64,000 bases of DNA, from assembly GCF_016031655.1 (NCBI RefSeq), contig NZ_JACCHQ010000023.1, positions 1-64,000 of the forward strand, in the 5' to 3' direction. Of the stretch, positions 8,846 to 17,656 are shown piece after piece. A program made the translations under genes and the position numbers. Under the pieces are notes generated by a model. It saw only the letters and a list, made by a program, of their open reading frames with translations. It was not told the DNA's origin and searched no databases. This stretch comes from Bradyrhizobium glycinis. Lineage in GTDB: Bacteria > Pseudomonadota > Alphaproteobacteria > Rhizobiales > Xanthobacteraceae. Positions within the stretch are counted from its first letter, which is position 1; each line of letters starts with the position of its first letter.

Positions 8846-9894
8846 CTCTCATCCGCAGGCGGTGTCCACACCACCTGATCAATTCGTGTGGCGCCGCTCG
8901 CCAGCATCACCAGCCGATCGAAGCCGAGCGCGACACCGCTCGCCTCCGGCATTACGGCGACCGCCGCCAGAAAGTCCTCGTCGAGCGGATAGGCTTCGCC
9001 GTAGCGGCGCTGCTTCTCCGTCATGGATTCCGTGAAGCGTTTGCGCTGCTCCTCGGCATCGGTCAGCTCTCCAAAGCCGTTGGCGAGCTCGACGCCGCAG
9101 GCATAGACCTCGAAACGTTCGGCGACCCTTGGATCGTCCGTCTTCACCCGTGCCAGCGCCGCCTCTGGAGATGGGTATTCGAACAGGATGGTCAAACGCC
9201 CCTGCCCCAGATTCGGCTCGACGTGCTCGACCAGGATCTTGCTGAAGATGTCCGACCAGGTGTCGTCCTCGGCGACACGGACCTTCCCGGCTGCCGCCGC
9301 GGCGAGCGCCGCACGGTTACCCTCGCCGCCCGAGATTGTCGACAGCAGGTCGATGCCGGCGAAATGCGCGAAGGCGCCCGCAACCGTCAGGAGCTCCGGC
9401 TCGGCGAAGGGATCCGCGATCCGGCCGCGGAACGAGAAGGTCCCGATTCCGGTCGCCTGCGCCGCCCGGGCGATCACGACGACGCAATCGGCCATGATGG
9501 CATCATAGGGCGCTCCCGCCCGGTACCATTCCAGCATGGTGAACTCGGGCAGATGCAGGTCGCCACGCTCGCGGTCCCGGAACACCCGTGCGAACTCGAA
9601 AATCCGCGTCTCTCCCGCCGCCAGCAGCTTTTTGCAGGCGAATTCGGGCGAGGTGCGCAGGTATCGGCTGGCCCGGCTGCCGTCCGGCCGCATGATCTCG
9701 GTCCGGGGGGCGTGCAGATGGGTCTCGTTGCCCGGAGAGACCTGGAGGACGGAGGTTTCGACCTCCACAAAGCCCTGTTCAGCGAAAAACCCTCGCAAAG
9801 CTCCGGTCACGGCGCCCCTGGCCTGGAGGAATGGCCGCCGGTCGAGGTGGCGCGCGGGCGACCAAAACGGCGACATCGGATTGTCCCCAGCCAT
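8842..9894 (-). CDS. epmA: EF-P lysine lysyltransferase (EpmA/GenX/PoxA)
   Basis: EpmA is a truncated class II lysyl-tRNA synthetase-like enzyme that attaches (R)-beta-lysine to a conserved lysine of EF-P. The 350-residue protein lacks the tRNA anticodon-binding domain. It shows class II motifs: LRTSPEF..K, FEFARVFRDRERG..H.PEFTMLEWYRAG and, near the C-terminus, GVALGFDRLVML. It is the first gene of the epmA-epmB pair and is divergent from efp over 162 bases. Confidence 0.96.
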   Translation of the reverse strand: MAGDNPMSPFWSPARHLDRRPFLQARGAVTGALRGFFAEQGFVEVETSVLQVSPGNETHLHAPRTEIMRPDGSRASRYLRTSPEFACKKLLAAGETRIFEFARVFRDRERGDLHLPEFTMLEWYRAGAPYDAIMADCVVVIARAAQATGIGTFSFRGRIADPFAEPELLTVAGAFAHFAGIDLLSTISGGEGNRAALAAAAAGKVRVAEDDTWSDIFSKILVEHVEPNLGQGRLTILFEYPSPEAALARVKTDDPRVAERFEVYACGVELANGFGELTDAEEQRKRFTESMTEKQRRYGEAYPLDEDFLAAVAVMPEASGVALGFDRLVMLASGATRIDQVVWTPPADER

Positions 9895-10056
9895 TAACCC
9901 ACCGCCCCAGCCGGCAGCAAAATGCTGGCATCCAACGGCAAAATCAGTATGTTGCCGCCCGAAACGGGCGCCAAGGTCCGATTTGAGGCCCCAAGTCCCC
10001 CATCAATTCGACCACGTCCTGGCTGGTGCCGGGCCAAGCAAGCAGGAAATACAGCT

Positions 10057-10623
10057 TTGAGAGTCATCGCCAGTTCTATTCGCAAGGGCAACGTGATCGA
10101 GCAAGACGGCAAGCTCTATGTCGTCGTGAGCGCCGAGAACATCCATCCCGGCAAGGGCACCCCGGTCAGCCAGATCGAAATGCGCCGAATCTCGGACGGG
10201 GTAAAGATCTCGGAACGCTACAAGACCACCGACCAGGTCGAAAAGGCCACGATCGAAGAGCGGAACTACACCTACCTCTATGAGGATGGTGACGGCTACC
10301 ACTTCATGAACCCGGAGACCTACGACCAGGTCCAGGTCTCCAAGGACGTCGTCGGCGACGCCGCCGCGTATCTGCAGGAGAGCATGACGGTCAAGCTGTC
10401 CATGCACGACACCAACCCGGTGTCGATCGCCCTGCCGCAGCGCGTCACGCTGGAGGTGGTCGAGACCGAGCCCGTGACCAAGGGCCAGACCGCCTCCTCC
10501 TCCTACAAGCCGGCGGTGCTCTCCAACGGCGTGCGCACCACCGTGCCGCCGCACATCACGGTCGGCACCCGCGTCGTGGTCATGACCGAAGACGGCTCCT
10601 ACGCCGAGCGCGCCAAGGACTGA
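10057..10623 (+). CDS. efp: Elongation factor P, TTG start
   Basis: EF-P helps ribosomes through polyproline stretches. The 188-residue length is standard, with the KOW-like domain I, two OB domains and the PGKG loop whose Lys33 is the site modified by EpmA/EpmB. The frame is open upstream, but family homology begins at the TTG at 10057 (reading RVIASSIRKGNV), with AGGAAA seven bases before it, so the rare start is chosen. No EpmC-like hydroxylase is visible nearby. Confidence 0.96.
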   Translation: MRVIASSIRKGNVIEQDGKLYVVVSAENIHPGKGTPVSQIEMRRISDGVKISERYKTTDQVEKATIEERNYTYLYEDGDGYHFMNPETYDQVQVSKDVVGDAAAYLQESMTVKLSMHDTNPVSIALPQRVTLEVVETEPVTKGQTASSSYKPAVLSNGVRTTVPPHITVGTRVVVMTEDGSYAERAKD

Positions 10624-10668
10624 GCAGGCAATCGAGGATCGGAACAGGTACCGCCGGGGGGCGAGGCA

Positions 10669-12270
10669 GTGGGCAGGAAGAGTTTCCGCTTCGTCTCGCT
10701 TCTCCTGGCGTTGCCGTCGCTCCTCGTTGCCGCACCACTCGCGGCCGATGAATTCCGCAGCCCGTCGCTGACGGCCCTGCGCGTCGACTGGCGTGCGGCG
10801 CTCGACCAGCTTCGCAGCGAGATCAACAGCCGTCCCCAGATTGCGGGCGACTTCATCTTCGCACCGCGCCGTTCGGTGCCGCGCTACGATCCGCGCGCGA
10901 TGCCGGCACTGGTGCAGCTCAACGCGATCTCCTCGCGCTTTTTCACCGGCATAACCCGAAGTCCCGTCCCCGTGCTGCTGCCATTCGACGCCGCCGCGTA
11001 TCTCGATGCGCAGCGCAGCGGCGCACCGGCGACGCTCGCGCTGTCGCGCTACCAGGCCGACTTCAATCCCGTCGACATGTTCGATGCCGGTCCTGCCGGC
11101 TACAGCGCGACTTTCTCGCTCGAGCCGGGTGCCGGCGACGGCATGCCGAGCCGGGTATACGCAAGGCCTGTCGAGGTGCAGATCACGGGCTCTGCGCTGG
11201 TCTACGACATCGCCGATCCGGCCGGGGGCAAGGGCGAGCCGGTCAAGCCGCTTGCCGCAACCTACCCGGACCTGCGCAGGTTCATCCGGGAAGGCTATGT
11301 GCGCTACGCCTTCACCCGCTTCGGCGCCGCCTATGTGGTCTCGATCCAGTGCCTCGACAGTGTCGCGAAGCCACGGCGGCTCGCCTGCAAGGAGGCCTAT
11401 CCGGTCGCCGAGCGTTTCCTCAAGGCGCTGCGCATCGCAGGCGGCCAACGCATGCGGCCGCTGACGGACGTTGCCTCCAACATTATCGATCGCCCCGCGG
11501 TGCGTTCACCGGATTTCAGCTACCGGCCGAGCGGCGACATCATTCCGAACACCGGCTACCGCAAGCAGGGCGGCCATCCCGATGCCATGGCCTATGCCCA
11601 GATCCGCTTTCCGTTGGAGAAGGCGCCCGCCTTCGTGCGTTCGCAATCCTACGGCAGGCGCGACAAGAGCGAAGGCCCGACCGCCTATCCCTGGCGCGAC
11701 AATTTCTGCGAGTCGCGCAGTTTCGAAGCGTGGCAATGCGGCGGAGGTTACGGCCACCAGGGCGAGGACATCCGCGCCGCCGACTGCCCACCGCCCGGTG
11801 AAGGCCGCGAGCCGTGCGATCCCAAGCGGCGCGGCGTCGTCGCCGTGCGTGACGCAATCGTGATCCGCGGCGTCAGGGACCAGGCTGCAACGCTTCAGGT
11901 CAACAGCCGCACCGAGCACATCCGCTTCCGCTATATGCACATGAATCCGCAGGCGATGAACGCCGACGGCCTCGTCAACGGCCGCCTCGTCAGCGAAGGC
12001 GAGAAGATCGGCGTGGTCTCGAACTATCTCGATCGTCCCGCCGGAACGTCGCTGCACCTGCATTTCGACGTCCAGGTGTTCACCCGCGACGGCTGGATCT
12101 GGGTCAGCCCCTACGTGACGCTGGTGTCGGCCTATGAGCGGCTGATACGCGCCCGCGGCCGCGAGATCGGCCCGGAGATCGCAGTCACGTCGCAGCCGGT
12201 GGCTCACGCGCTGCCGGAGGACGTGATCAAGCCGGACCTGCGCGAGGGCGCGGGCGCCGAGGAGAACTGA
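10669..12270 (+). CDS. Exported M23-family (LytM) peptidase-like protein
   Basis: The 533-residue protein has a signal peptide (residues 1-26). A large N-terminal region of unknown fold follows, then a C-terminal LytM domain with the zinc and catalytic residues in place: His363 and Asp367 in GHQGED, and His463 and His465 in HLHFD. M23 enzymes cleave peptidoglycan cross-links in the periplasm. Cysteines around the domain may form disulphides. The start is GTG 10669, preceded by GGCGAGG. It lies 45 bases after efp and could be partly co-transcribed. Confidence 0.85.
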   Translation: MGRKSFRFVSLLLALPSLLVAAPLAADEFRSPSLTALRVDWRAALDQLRSEINSRPQIAGDFIFAPRRSVPRYDPRAMPALVQLNAISSRFFTGITRSPVPVLLPFDAAAYLDAQRSGAPATLALSRYQADFNPVDMFDAGPAGYSATFSLEPGAGDGMPSRVYARPVEVQITGSALVYDIADPAGGKGEPVKPLAATYPDLRRFIREGYVRYAFTRFGAAYVVSIQCLDSVAKPRRLACKEAYPVAERFLKALRIAGGQRMRPLTDVASNIIDRPAVRSPDFSYRPSGDIIPNTGYRKQGGHPDAMAYAQIRFPLEKAPAFVRSQSYGRRDKSEGPTAYPWRDNFCESRSFEAWQCGGGYGHQGEDIRAADCPPPGEGREPCDPKRRGVVAVRDAIVIRGVRDQAATLQVNSRTEHIRFRYMHMNPQAMNADGLVNGRLVSEGEKIGVVSNYLDRPAGTSLHLHFDVQVFTRDGWIWVSPYVTLVSAYERLIRARGREIGPEIAVTSQPVAHALPEDVIKPDLREGAGAEEN

Positions 12271-12352
12271 GAGCGTGCTCGTTCGTTGCCGGAGCGGGCA
12301 GGAAAGCATCTGGTCGCGCACTCCCCCCGCTCGAACGAAGAAGGATGGGTTG

Positions 12353-13339
12353 ATGAGTGTCGGACTGATCGGTCTTCTCGACGACATCGCAGGGATCGCA
12401 AAGGTGGCTGCAGCCTCCCTCGACGATGTCGCTAGCCAAGCTGCCAAGGCAGGCACCAAGGCCGCTGGCGTGGTCATCGACGACGCGGCGGTCACGCCGA
12501 ACTACGTGATCGGTTTCGCTTCGAAACGCGAACTGCCGATCGTCGGCAAGATCGCGGTCGGATCGCTGCGCAACAAACTGCTGATTTTGCTGCCGATTGC
12601 CCTGCTGCTCGGCTATTTCCTTCCCGCTGCGGTCACGCCGCTGCTGATGCTGGGCGGCGCCTTTCTCTGCTATGAAGGCGCCGAAAAGGTGCTCGAAGCG
12701 GTGATGCCGGATCATGCACATCAGCACGAAGCTCAGCTCCAGCCGATTGCGTTGAATGCCCAGTCGGTCGAGGACGAGAAGGTCGCTGGCGCCATCAAGA
12801 CTGATTTTATCCTATCGGCGGAGATCATGGCGATCACGCTGGCAACTGTCCCGGCGGGCAGCATCTGGACCCAGGCGCTGGTGCTGGCGCTGGTCGGCCT
12901 TTTTATCACCGTTGGGGTCTATGGCGTGGTCGCCCTGATCGTGAAGGCGGACGATGCCGGCATCGCGCTCGCGCGCTACGACGGCACCTCACTCGCCGGC
13001 GACACGGTCCGCTTGCTTGGACGCGCGCTCGTCCGCGGCATGCCCGCTTTCCTGGCGGTGCTGAGCACGATCGGCACCGCCGCCATGATCTGGGTCGGCG
13101 GCGGCATCATCCTGCACGGCATCGAGAAGTACGGCCCACCCGCGATCGGCCACACGGTCCATGCCGCAACCGAGGCTGCCGCACATCTCCTTCCATCCGT
13201 TGCCGGCATCGTCGAATGGTCGGTCGAGGCAGCGATCTCGGGCGCGCTTGGACTGCTCGTCGGCGCAGTTGCCATTCCCCTCGTCCAATACGGACTCGCG
13301 CCGGCCTGGAAACGCGTGAGGCGATCGCGATCGGCCTGA
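12353..13339 (+). CDS. DUF808 family inner-membrane protein
   Basis: The 328-residue protein begins MSVGLIGLLDDIAGIAKVAA and carries the family's DDAAVTP motif, then six or more hydrophobic segments. This matches DUF808 (YedI-like) membrane proteins of unknown function. The ATG at 12353 is chosen over an upstream in-frame codon because AAGAAGGA precedes it and homology starts there. It follows the M23 gene by 82 bases. Confidence 0.88.
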   Translation: MSVGLIGLLDDIAGIAKVAAASLDDVASQAAKAGTKAAGVVIDDAAVTPNYVIGFASKRELPIVGKIAVGSLRNKLLILLPIALLLGYFLPAAVTPLLMLGGAFLCYEGAEKVLEAVMPDHAHQHEAQLQPIALNAQSVEDEKVAGAIKTDFILSAEIMAITLATVPAGSIWTQALVLALVGLFITVGVYGVVALIVKADDAGIALARYDGTSLAGDTVRLLGRALVRGMPAFLAVLSTIGTAAMIWVGGGIILHGIEKYGPPAIGHTVHAATEAAAHLLPSVAGIVEWSVEAAISGALGLLVGAVAIPLVQYGLAPAWKRVRRSRSA

Positions 13340-13368
13340 GCACAGCCATCGCGGATGATTCGTGCAGC

Positions 13369-13872
13369 CTATTCCAGGAACGTCGTCAGCTGCGCGCCCT
13401 CATCCGCCACGAACACCGCGATCAGTTCCGCCGGCTCGGTCATGCTGGCATTGGCCGAAACCAGATGCGTCGAGCCCGGCGGTTCGAAGAAGGACTGCCC
13501 GACGCCGAACGTCTCGACAGGGCCGCCGCCGAGCTGCGAGCGGATCTCGCCCTTGGTGATGTAGGCGGTGACGGAGCCGGAGTGACGATGCGGCCGTGAA
13601 AACCCGCCTGGACCGTAGGACACGCGCACGATCGTGACGCGCTTGCCCGGAACGTTCGGAAGCGCGTAGGAGCCGATCGGCTCGACCTTGTCGAGCGGCG
13701 AGCCCTCCGCTGCCGTGGCGCAGAGCGGCGCGAGGGTACTGGACACACTGTCGATCGTCACCGGCAGAGCTTTGCCGATCGTCAGCGCGCAGACAAATCC
13801 CGCGACGACCGCGAACGCCGTCGAACGTAATGGCGCCGGGCACTGCACGGCAGCAAGGTTCATGGCTGTCAT
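13369..13872 (-). CDS. Exported cupin-domain protein
   Basis: The 167-residue product has an N-terminal hydrophobic export segment (about residues 15-38) and then one cupin barrel. The first cupin motif (RPHRHSGSVTAYITKGE) carries two histidines and a glutamate. The second (FFEPPGSTHLV) carries the last histidine, so a metal site is likely. Small periplasmic cupins of this type have no single assigned role. It lies 21 bases after the AhpD-like gene on the same strand and probably belongs to the same MarR-controlled transcript. Confidence 0.85.
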   Translation of the reverse strand: MTAMNLAAVQCPAPLRSTAFAVVAGFVCALTIGKALPVTIDSVSSTLAPLCATAAEGSPLDKVEPIGSYALPNVPGKRVTIVRVSYGPGGFSRPHRHSGSVTAYITKGEIRSQLGGGPVETFGVGQSFFEPPGSTHLVSANASMTEPAELIAVFVADEGAQLTTFLE

Positions 13873-13893
13873 CGTGATCTCCCCCGGTCTCCA

Positions 13894-14379
13894 TCAGGAT
13901 GCAGCGGCGGCCGCTGCGACCGGCCGCTTTGCAGGCGTCCAGCGAAACGCCGCACCAAAACGGTTCCAGACGTTGATCGAGGCGACCGCTGAGGTCAGGT
14001 ACGTCAGTTCAGTCTCGGAGAATTCACCCGACGCTTCGGCGTAGACCTCCTCGCTGATGCCGTCAGGCAGACAGGTCAGCGCCTCGGCCCAGGCGAGCGC
14101 GGCCCGCTCGCGCGACGAAAAGATCGGCGCCTCGCGCCAGACCGCGACCAGATGGAGCTTGTCGACGGGAACGCCGATCCGTTCCGATAGCAGGACGTGG
14201 TGTTGCACGCAGAACGCGCAGCCGTTGATCTGCGAGGCGCGCAGCTTGACCAGCTCGAGCAGCTGCTTGTCGAGGCCGGCCTTGGCCGCAAGCTGGCCCA
14301 GCGCCAGCACCAGATCATACGCATCGGGCGCGATCCGCTTAAAATCTTCATATTCGCTGCGGGCGTGTGACATTGCCAT
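13894..14379 (-). CDS. Carboxymuconolactone decarboxylase / AhpD-like protein
   Basis: The 161-residue all-helical protein has the AhpD-type redox motif CxxC...H at Cys54, Cys57 and His61 (CAFCVQHH). Proteins like this act as peroxidase partners or alkylhydroperoxidase-like enzymes. It is divergent from a MarR regulator across a 48-base gap filled with palindromic operators, so it is the most likely target of that regulator. A poly-alanine tail ends the protein. Confidence 0.9.
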   Translation of the reverse strand: MAMSHARSEYEDFKRIAPDAYDLVLALGQLAAKAGLDKQLLELVKLRASQINGCAFCVQHHVLLSERIGVPVDKLHLVAVWREAPIFSSRERAALAWAEALTCLPDGISEEVYAEASGEFSETELTYLTSAVASINVWNRFGAAFRWTPAKRPVAAAAAAS

Positions 14380-14392
14380 TCACCTCGGCTTA

Positions 14393-14428
14393 TTATAAGA
14401 GCTCGGATATCTTATAAGAGCTCTTATA
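14393..14428. promoter_or_regulatory. Paired MarR-type operators
   Basis: The 12-mer TTATAAGAGCTC occurs twice, at 14393-14404 and 14412-14423, 19 bases apart. The second copy is the core of a perfect 16-bp palindrome TATAAGAGCTCTTATA (14413-14428) that touches the regulator's start codon. The first copy is an imperfect version with two mismatches. The AT-rich palindromes between divergent genes are the expected binding sites of the adjacent MarR protein. Confidence 0.75.
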
Positions 14429-14946
14429 TGTCGCGCAAGACGAATGTCACGAAATCGCAATCGGGACGCAAGGCCGTTGCAGCCAGTGCGGTGCATGTCC
14501 CCGCGCCGGGCGAAGGCAAGCGCGGCGAACAAGGCTATCTCGGCTATCTGCTGCGCCAGGCCCACGCCGCAGTTCGGCTGACGATGGAGCGCACGCTCGC
14601 CGATCTCGGCGTGACCTCGCCGCAATTCGCGGTGCTGACGATGCTGAACGCCTATCCGGGCTTGTCGGGGGCCGATGTCGCCCGCCTCACCTTCCTGACG
14701 CCCCAGACCGTCAGCGTCATCATCCGCAATCTCGAACGCGACGGCGCGATTGCGATGACGCCTCATCCCGTTCACGGCCGCATCCAGCAATGGACGCTGA
14801 CGTCGCGCGGCGCGACTCTTTTGAAAGCGTGCCGGCAGCGTGTGCTCGAATTGGAAAAGCGCCTCGCTCGCAATCTGGATTCAAGGGCTGAAACCACGAT
14901 CCGGCGCTGGCTTGCCGGAATCGCGGCTGAACTGCAGGAAGACTAG
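14428..14946 (+). CDS. MarR family transcriptional regulator
   Basis: The 172-residue protein has the MarR winged helix-turn-helix at about residues 55-125 (SPQFAVLTMLNAYPG, then LTPQTVSVIIRNLERDG and the HPVHGRI wing). Flanking helices serve for dimerisation. The ATG lies inside the second operator, which suggests autoregulation together with the divergent AhpD-like and cupin genes. MarR repressors are often released by phenolic or oxidative signals. The inducer is not evident, and the N-terminal 35 residues are basic and poorly conserved in type. Confidence 0.92.
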   Translation: MSRKTNVTKSQSGRKAVAASAVHVPAPGEGKRGEQGYLGYLLRQAHAAVRLTMERTLADLGVTSPQFAVLTMLNAYPGLSGADVARLTFLTPQTVSVIIRNLERDGAIAMTPHPVHGRIQQWTLTSRGATLLKACRQRVLELEKRLARNLDSRAETTIRRWLAGIAAELQED

Positions 14947-14979
14947 AGAGCCGCCATCGCGGCTGTCGCGGCCGCAGTG

Positions 14980-15231
14980 CTAGCCGTCTTTCAAGGCGTT
15001 CTTGACTGCGCCGTCCGGCCAGCTCTCATACGCCGCGATCACCCGCACACGGGTCTGGTCGGCTGGATTGACCAGCACATGCGAACTCACCCGCTCAGCG
15101 CTCGGTTCGAGACGCAAATCAGTTTCGGGCTTCCAGCTCAGCGTCGTCGCGAGGTCGCCGGGAAAGATCTTCCATAGCGATCCATCGTCGAGTTCGACGA
15201 TATGGCTTTCGGCATGCGTGCGTATCTTCAT
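14980..15231 (-). CDS. Hypothetical protein, 83 aa
   Basis: This small soluble protein begins MKIRTHAESHIVELDDGSLW and is mainly beta-strand in character. The ATG at 15231 has GGGGTGG immediately upstream, which decides the start over the longer open frame. There is no signal peptide. Its VELDDGSLWKIFPGD segment resembles IELDDGHLRRLTPG in the small gene at 54948, so the two may share a fold. Confidence 0.7.
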   Translation of the reverse strand: MKIRTHAESHIVELDDGSLWKIFPGDLATTLSWKPETDLRLEPSAERVSSHVLVNPADQTRVRVIAAYESWPDGAVKNALKDG

Positions 15232-15417
15232 TCCACCCCGATGTGTTTCGATGAAAAAAGAAGGCCGGCCCGACCACGGCCGATTCTTCTCCTCCTCCTG
15301 GCGTGGAGGGAATGCGGGAGTGCGACACTTGTTCCGGTGGAACGGTCGACGCGATCCACGCACGTTGCAGTTTCGGAACCGACTCACGCGTGCCATGTTT
15401 CCGGCTAGAATGCGCCC

Positions 15418-16647
15418 ATGAAGCACACTGATTCCTCGCCCCTTCACACACGCCGCGCCCTGCTCCAGTCGACGCTCGGTGCAACCGCTTTGCTCGCGCT
15501 TCCCCCCCGCGCTCTCGCCGCGCCTCCCGGCTTCGAGGAATGGCGTGAGGGCTTTCGTGCGCGCGCGATGGCAAAAGGTATTGCCGCCGCGACGTGGCAG
15601 CGCGCGATGGGACGGATCGAGCCGGACATGAGCGTGTTTGCGCAGATGCGCAACCAGCCCGAATTCCGCGAGCAGGTCTGGCAGTACATCAACCGCCGCG
15701 TCTCGGACTGGCGCATCATCAATGGCAAGATCGCGCTGAAGAACAACGAGGCGCTGTTCGCCCGCATCGAGCGCGATTTCGGGGTGGAGCGCGGCACACT
15801 GTTGGCGCTGTGGGGCGTCGAGTCCGCCTATGGCGATCCGCTGGTGCAGCAGAACCACATGAGACCGGTATTTCCCTCGCTCGCCGCGCTCGCCTGGAAC
15901 GAGCCGCGCCGCAAGGCCTATTGGGAGACCGAGCTGATCAACGCATTGCGCATCGTCGACAAGGGCTGGAGCACGCCTGAGGAGATGCGCGGATCATGGG
16001 CCGGCGCGATGGGCCATTCGCAATGGATGCCGGAAGTCTGGCTCAATGTCGGCATCGATTATGACGGCGACGGCAAGGTCTCGCCATTCGGCAAGCCCGA
16101 CGACGCGCTGGGCTCGACCGCAAAATATCTCGTCAATCGCGGTAAGTGGCACCGCGGCGAGCACTGGGGCTACGAGGTGCGCGCGCCCGCCAACATGAGC
16201 GGCAGCCGTACCTATGCGGCCTGGCAGGCGGCCGGCGTCAGCCGCGCCGACGGCCAACCGTTTCCGCAGCCCAACGCATCCGCGCAGATGTGGACGCCGG
16301 TTGCGGGCGGACCGACCTTCCTGCTCGGACCGAACTTCTACTCGGTGAAGAGCTACAACCCTTCCATGAACTACGCGCTTGCGATCTGCCATCTCGGCGA
16401 TCGCTGCCTGGGAGCTCCGCCCTTCATCCAGCCCTTTCCGGGCTCCGAGCGTGCGTTGACGCTCGCCGAGGTGCAGGAGATGCAGACGCGCCTCACCAAA
16501 GCCGGCTTCGACACCGGCGGCACCGACGGCCGCGTCGGCAACGACACCATGAAGGCAGTCAAGGAGTTTCAGCAGCGGGCCGGCATCACGCCGGCGGACG
16601 GCTATGGCGGGTTGAAGGTGCTCGCGAAGCTGCGGCAGGGATCATAG
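15418..16647 (+). CDS. Lytic murein transglycosylase (MltB-like) with PG-binding domain
   Basis: The 409-residue exported enzyme cleaves the glycan strand of peptidoglycan. The signal region has a twin-arginine look (TRRALLQSTLG). The SLT_2 catalytic domain spans about residues 40-330 with the putative catalytic Glu135 in WGVESAYGDP. A peptidoglycan_binding_1 repeat occupies about residues 345-405 (LTLAEVQEMQTRLTKAGF). The ATG at 15418 is the only start that gives an intact signal peptide. Confidence 0.93.
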   Translation: MKHTDSSPLHTRRALLQSTLGATALLALPPRALAAPPGFEEWREGFRARAMAKGIAAATWQRAMGRIEPDMSVFAQMRNQPEFREQVWQYINRRVSDWRIINGKIALKNNEALFARIERDFGVERGTLLALWGVESAYGDPLVQQNHMRPVFPSLAALAWNEPRRKAYWETELINALRIVDKGWSTPEEMRGSWAGAMGHSQWMPEVWLNVGIDYDGDGKVSPFGKPDDALGSTAKYLVNRGKWHRGEHWGYEVRAPANMSGSRTYAAWQAAGVSRADGQPFPQPNASAQMWTPVAGGPTFLLGPNFYSVKSYNPSMNYALAICHLGDRCLGAPPFIQPFPGSERALTLAEVQEMQTRLTKAGFDTGGTDGRVGNDTMKAVKEFQQRAGITPADGYGGLKVLAKLRQGS

Positions 16648-16653
16648 AACTCC

Positions 16654-16755
16654 GTCATTCCGGGGCGCGTCACTTGGCGCGAACCCGAAATCCATTCCAC
16701 CGCCTCGCTTGCTGCACGATGGATTCCGGGCCCGCGCTTCGCGGCCCGGAATGAC
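16654..16755. repeat. Palindromic intergenic repeat (GTCATTCCGG family)
   Basis: The element begins GTCATTCCGG and ends with its complement CCGGAATGAC, with an internal GGATTCCGGGC segment and a GCGCTTCGC hairpin. A related copy is at 36216-36312. It lies between convergent genes. Confidence 0.8.
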
Positions 16756-16762
16756 GCCGTGG

Positions 16763-17560
16763 TCAGTGCCGATACTGCGGCTCCTCCGCATCCAGCTGCC
16801 GGCGGATCGCAGCGAGATGCAGCCGAGCGGATTCGGAATCGCCCTCGCGCATCTGCCTGTAAGTCTCGGCCGCAACGGCGGGATCCACCGGCAGCACCTT
16901 CCGCCCCGTCGACATCGCCAGCACCTGCACCTCGGCGGCGCGCTCGAGATAATAGAGATCGTCCCAGGCTTCCGCGATGGTCGGCGCCAGCACCATCACG
17001 CCGTGATGCTTCATGAAGACGATGTCGGCATCGCCGACGGCGGAGGCGATACGCGCGCCTTCGCGGCTGTCGAGCGCGAGGCCGTTGTAATGGCGGTCGA
17101 CCGCGGTGCGGCCGTAGAATTTCAGCGCGGTCTGGCCGGCCCAGATCAGGGGATCGCCCTCGGTCATCGACAGCGCCGTGGCGTAGGGCATGTGCGTGTG
17201 GAACGCGACCTTGGCGCGCGGCAGGCGCTTGTGCATCTCGGCATGGATGTAGAACGCGGTCGCCTCGGGCACGCCCTCGCCGTCGAGCACGTTGCCGTGG
17301 AAATCGCAGATCAGGAGCTTTGACGCGGTCAGCTCGCGGAAGGCATAGCCATAGGGATTGACGAGGAAGAGATCGTCATGACCGGGCACTACGGCCGAGA
17401 AATGGTTGCAGATGCCTTCTTCAAAGCCGTTGCGCGCGGCCATGCGGAAGCAGGCGGCCAGATCCTCGCGCGCGGTGCGGATCGCATCGGTGGCGAGATC
17501 CGGCCGGTTCGAGCGGAATGGCGCGGGCGCGGGTGAGGACGCGTGAAGGCTGTGCGCCAT
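16763..17560 (-). CDS. Class II aldolase/adducin family protein
   Basis: The 265-residue protein has the class II aldolase fold. Zinc ligands are visible as HTHMPY (two His) and a later KHHGVMVLA. NHFSAVVPG is near the N-terminus, where a canonical enzyme binds substrate phosphate. Such proteins cleave sugar phosphates or act on other hydroxy-keto substrates; this one cannot be assigned. The ATG at 17560 is chosen over upstream codons because AGAGG precedes it. It follows an SDR gene on the same strand, which may supply a linked oxidation step. Confidence 0.85.
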   Translation of the reverse strand: MAHSLHASSPAPAPFRSNRPDLATDAIRTAREDLAACFRMAARNGFEEGICNHFSAVVPGHDDLFLVNPYGYAFRELTASKLLICDFHGNVLDGEGVPEATAFYIHAEMHKRLPRAKVAFHTHMPYATALSMTEGDPLIWAGQTALKFYGRTAVDRHYNGLALDSREGARIASAVGDADIVFMKHHGVMVLAPTIAEAWDDLYYLERAAEVQVLAMSTGRKVLPVDPAVAAETYRQMREGDSESARLHLAAIRRQLDAEEPQYRH

Positions 17561-17604
17561 GGCGAGCAATACCTCTGTCGGTTGGTTATTGCCCATCTTG
17601 TACA

Positions 17605-17628
17605 GGGCTGACGCCTGCGCGTCAGCCC
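17605..17628 (-). promoter_or_regulatory. Hairpin between the SDR and aldolase genes
   Basis: A perfect 10-bp inverted repeat (17605-17614 with 17619-17628) has a four-base loop and lies in the gap between the two genes. There is no following T-run, so it is not an ordinary terminator. It could act as an RNA-processing or stability element that separates expression of the two genes. Confidence 0.5.
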
Positions 17629-17656
17629 CTGCGGCCGCCACCCTGCCCTGCGCAGC

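Noticed and set aside
9922..10056. A longer EF-P starting at ATG 9922
   Set aside because: The added 45 residues are unlike EF-P, and a TTG with a proper ribosome site lies at the normal N-terminus.
17605..17628. Reading the 10-bp hairpin as a terminator of the SDR gene
   Set aside because: It lacks a T-tract, and the spacing is equally consistent with an internal processing site; kept only as an unnamed element.
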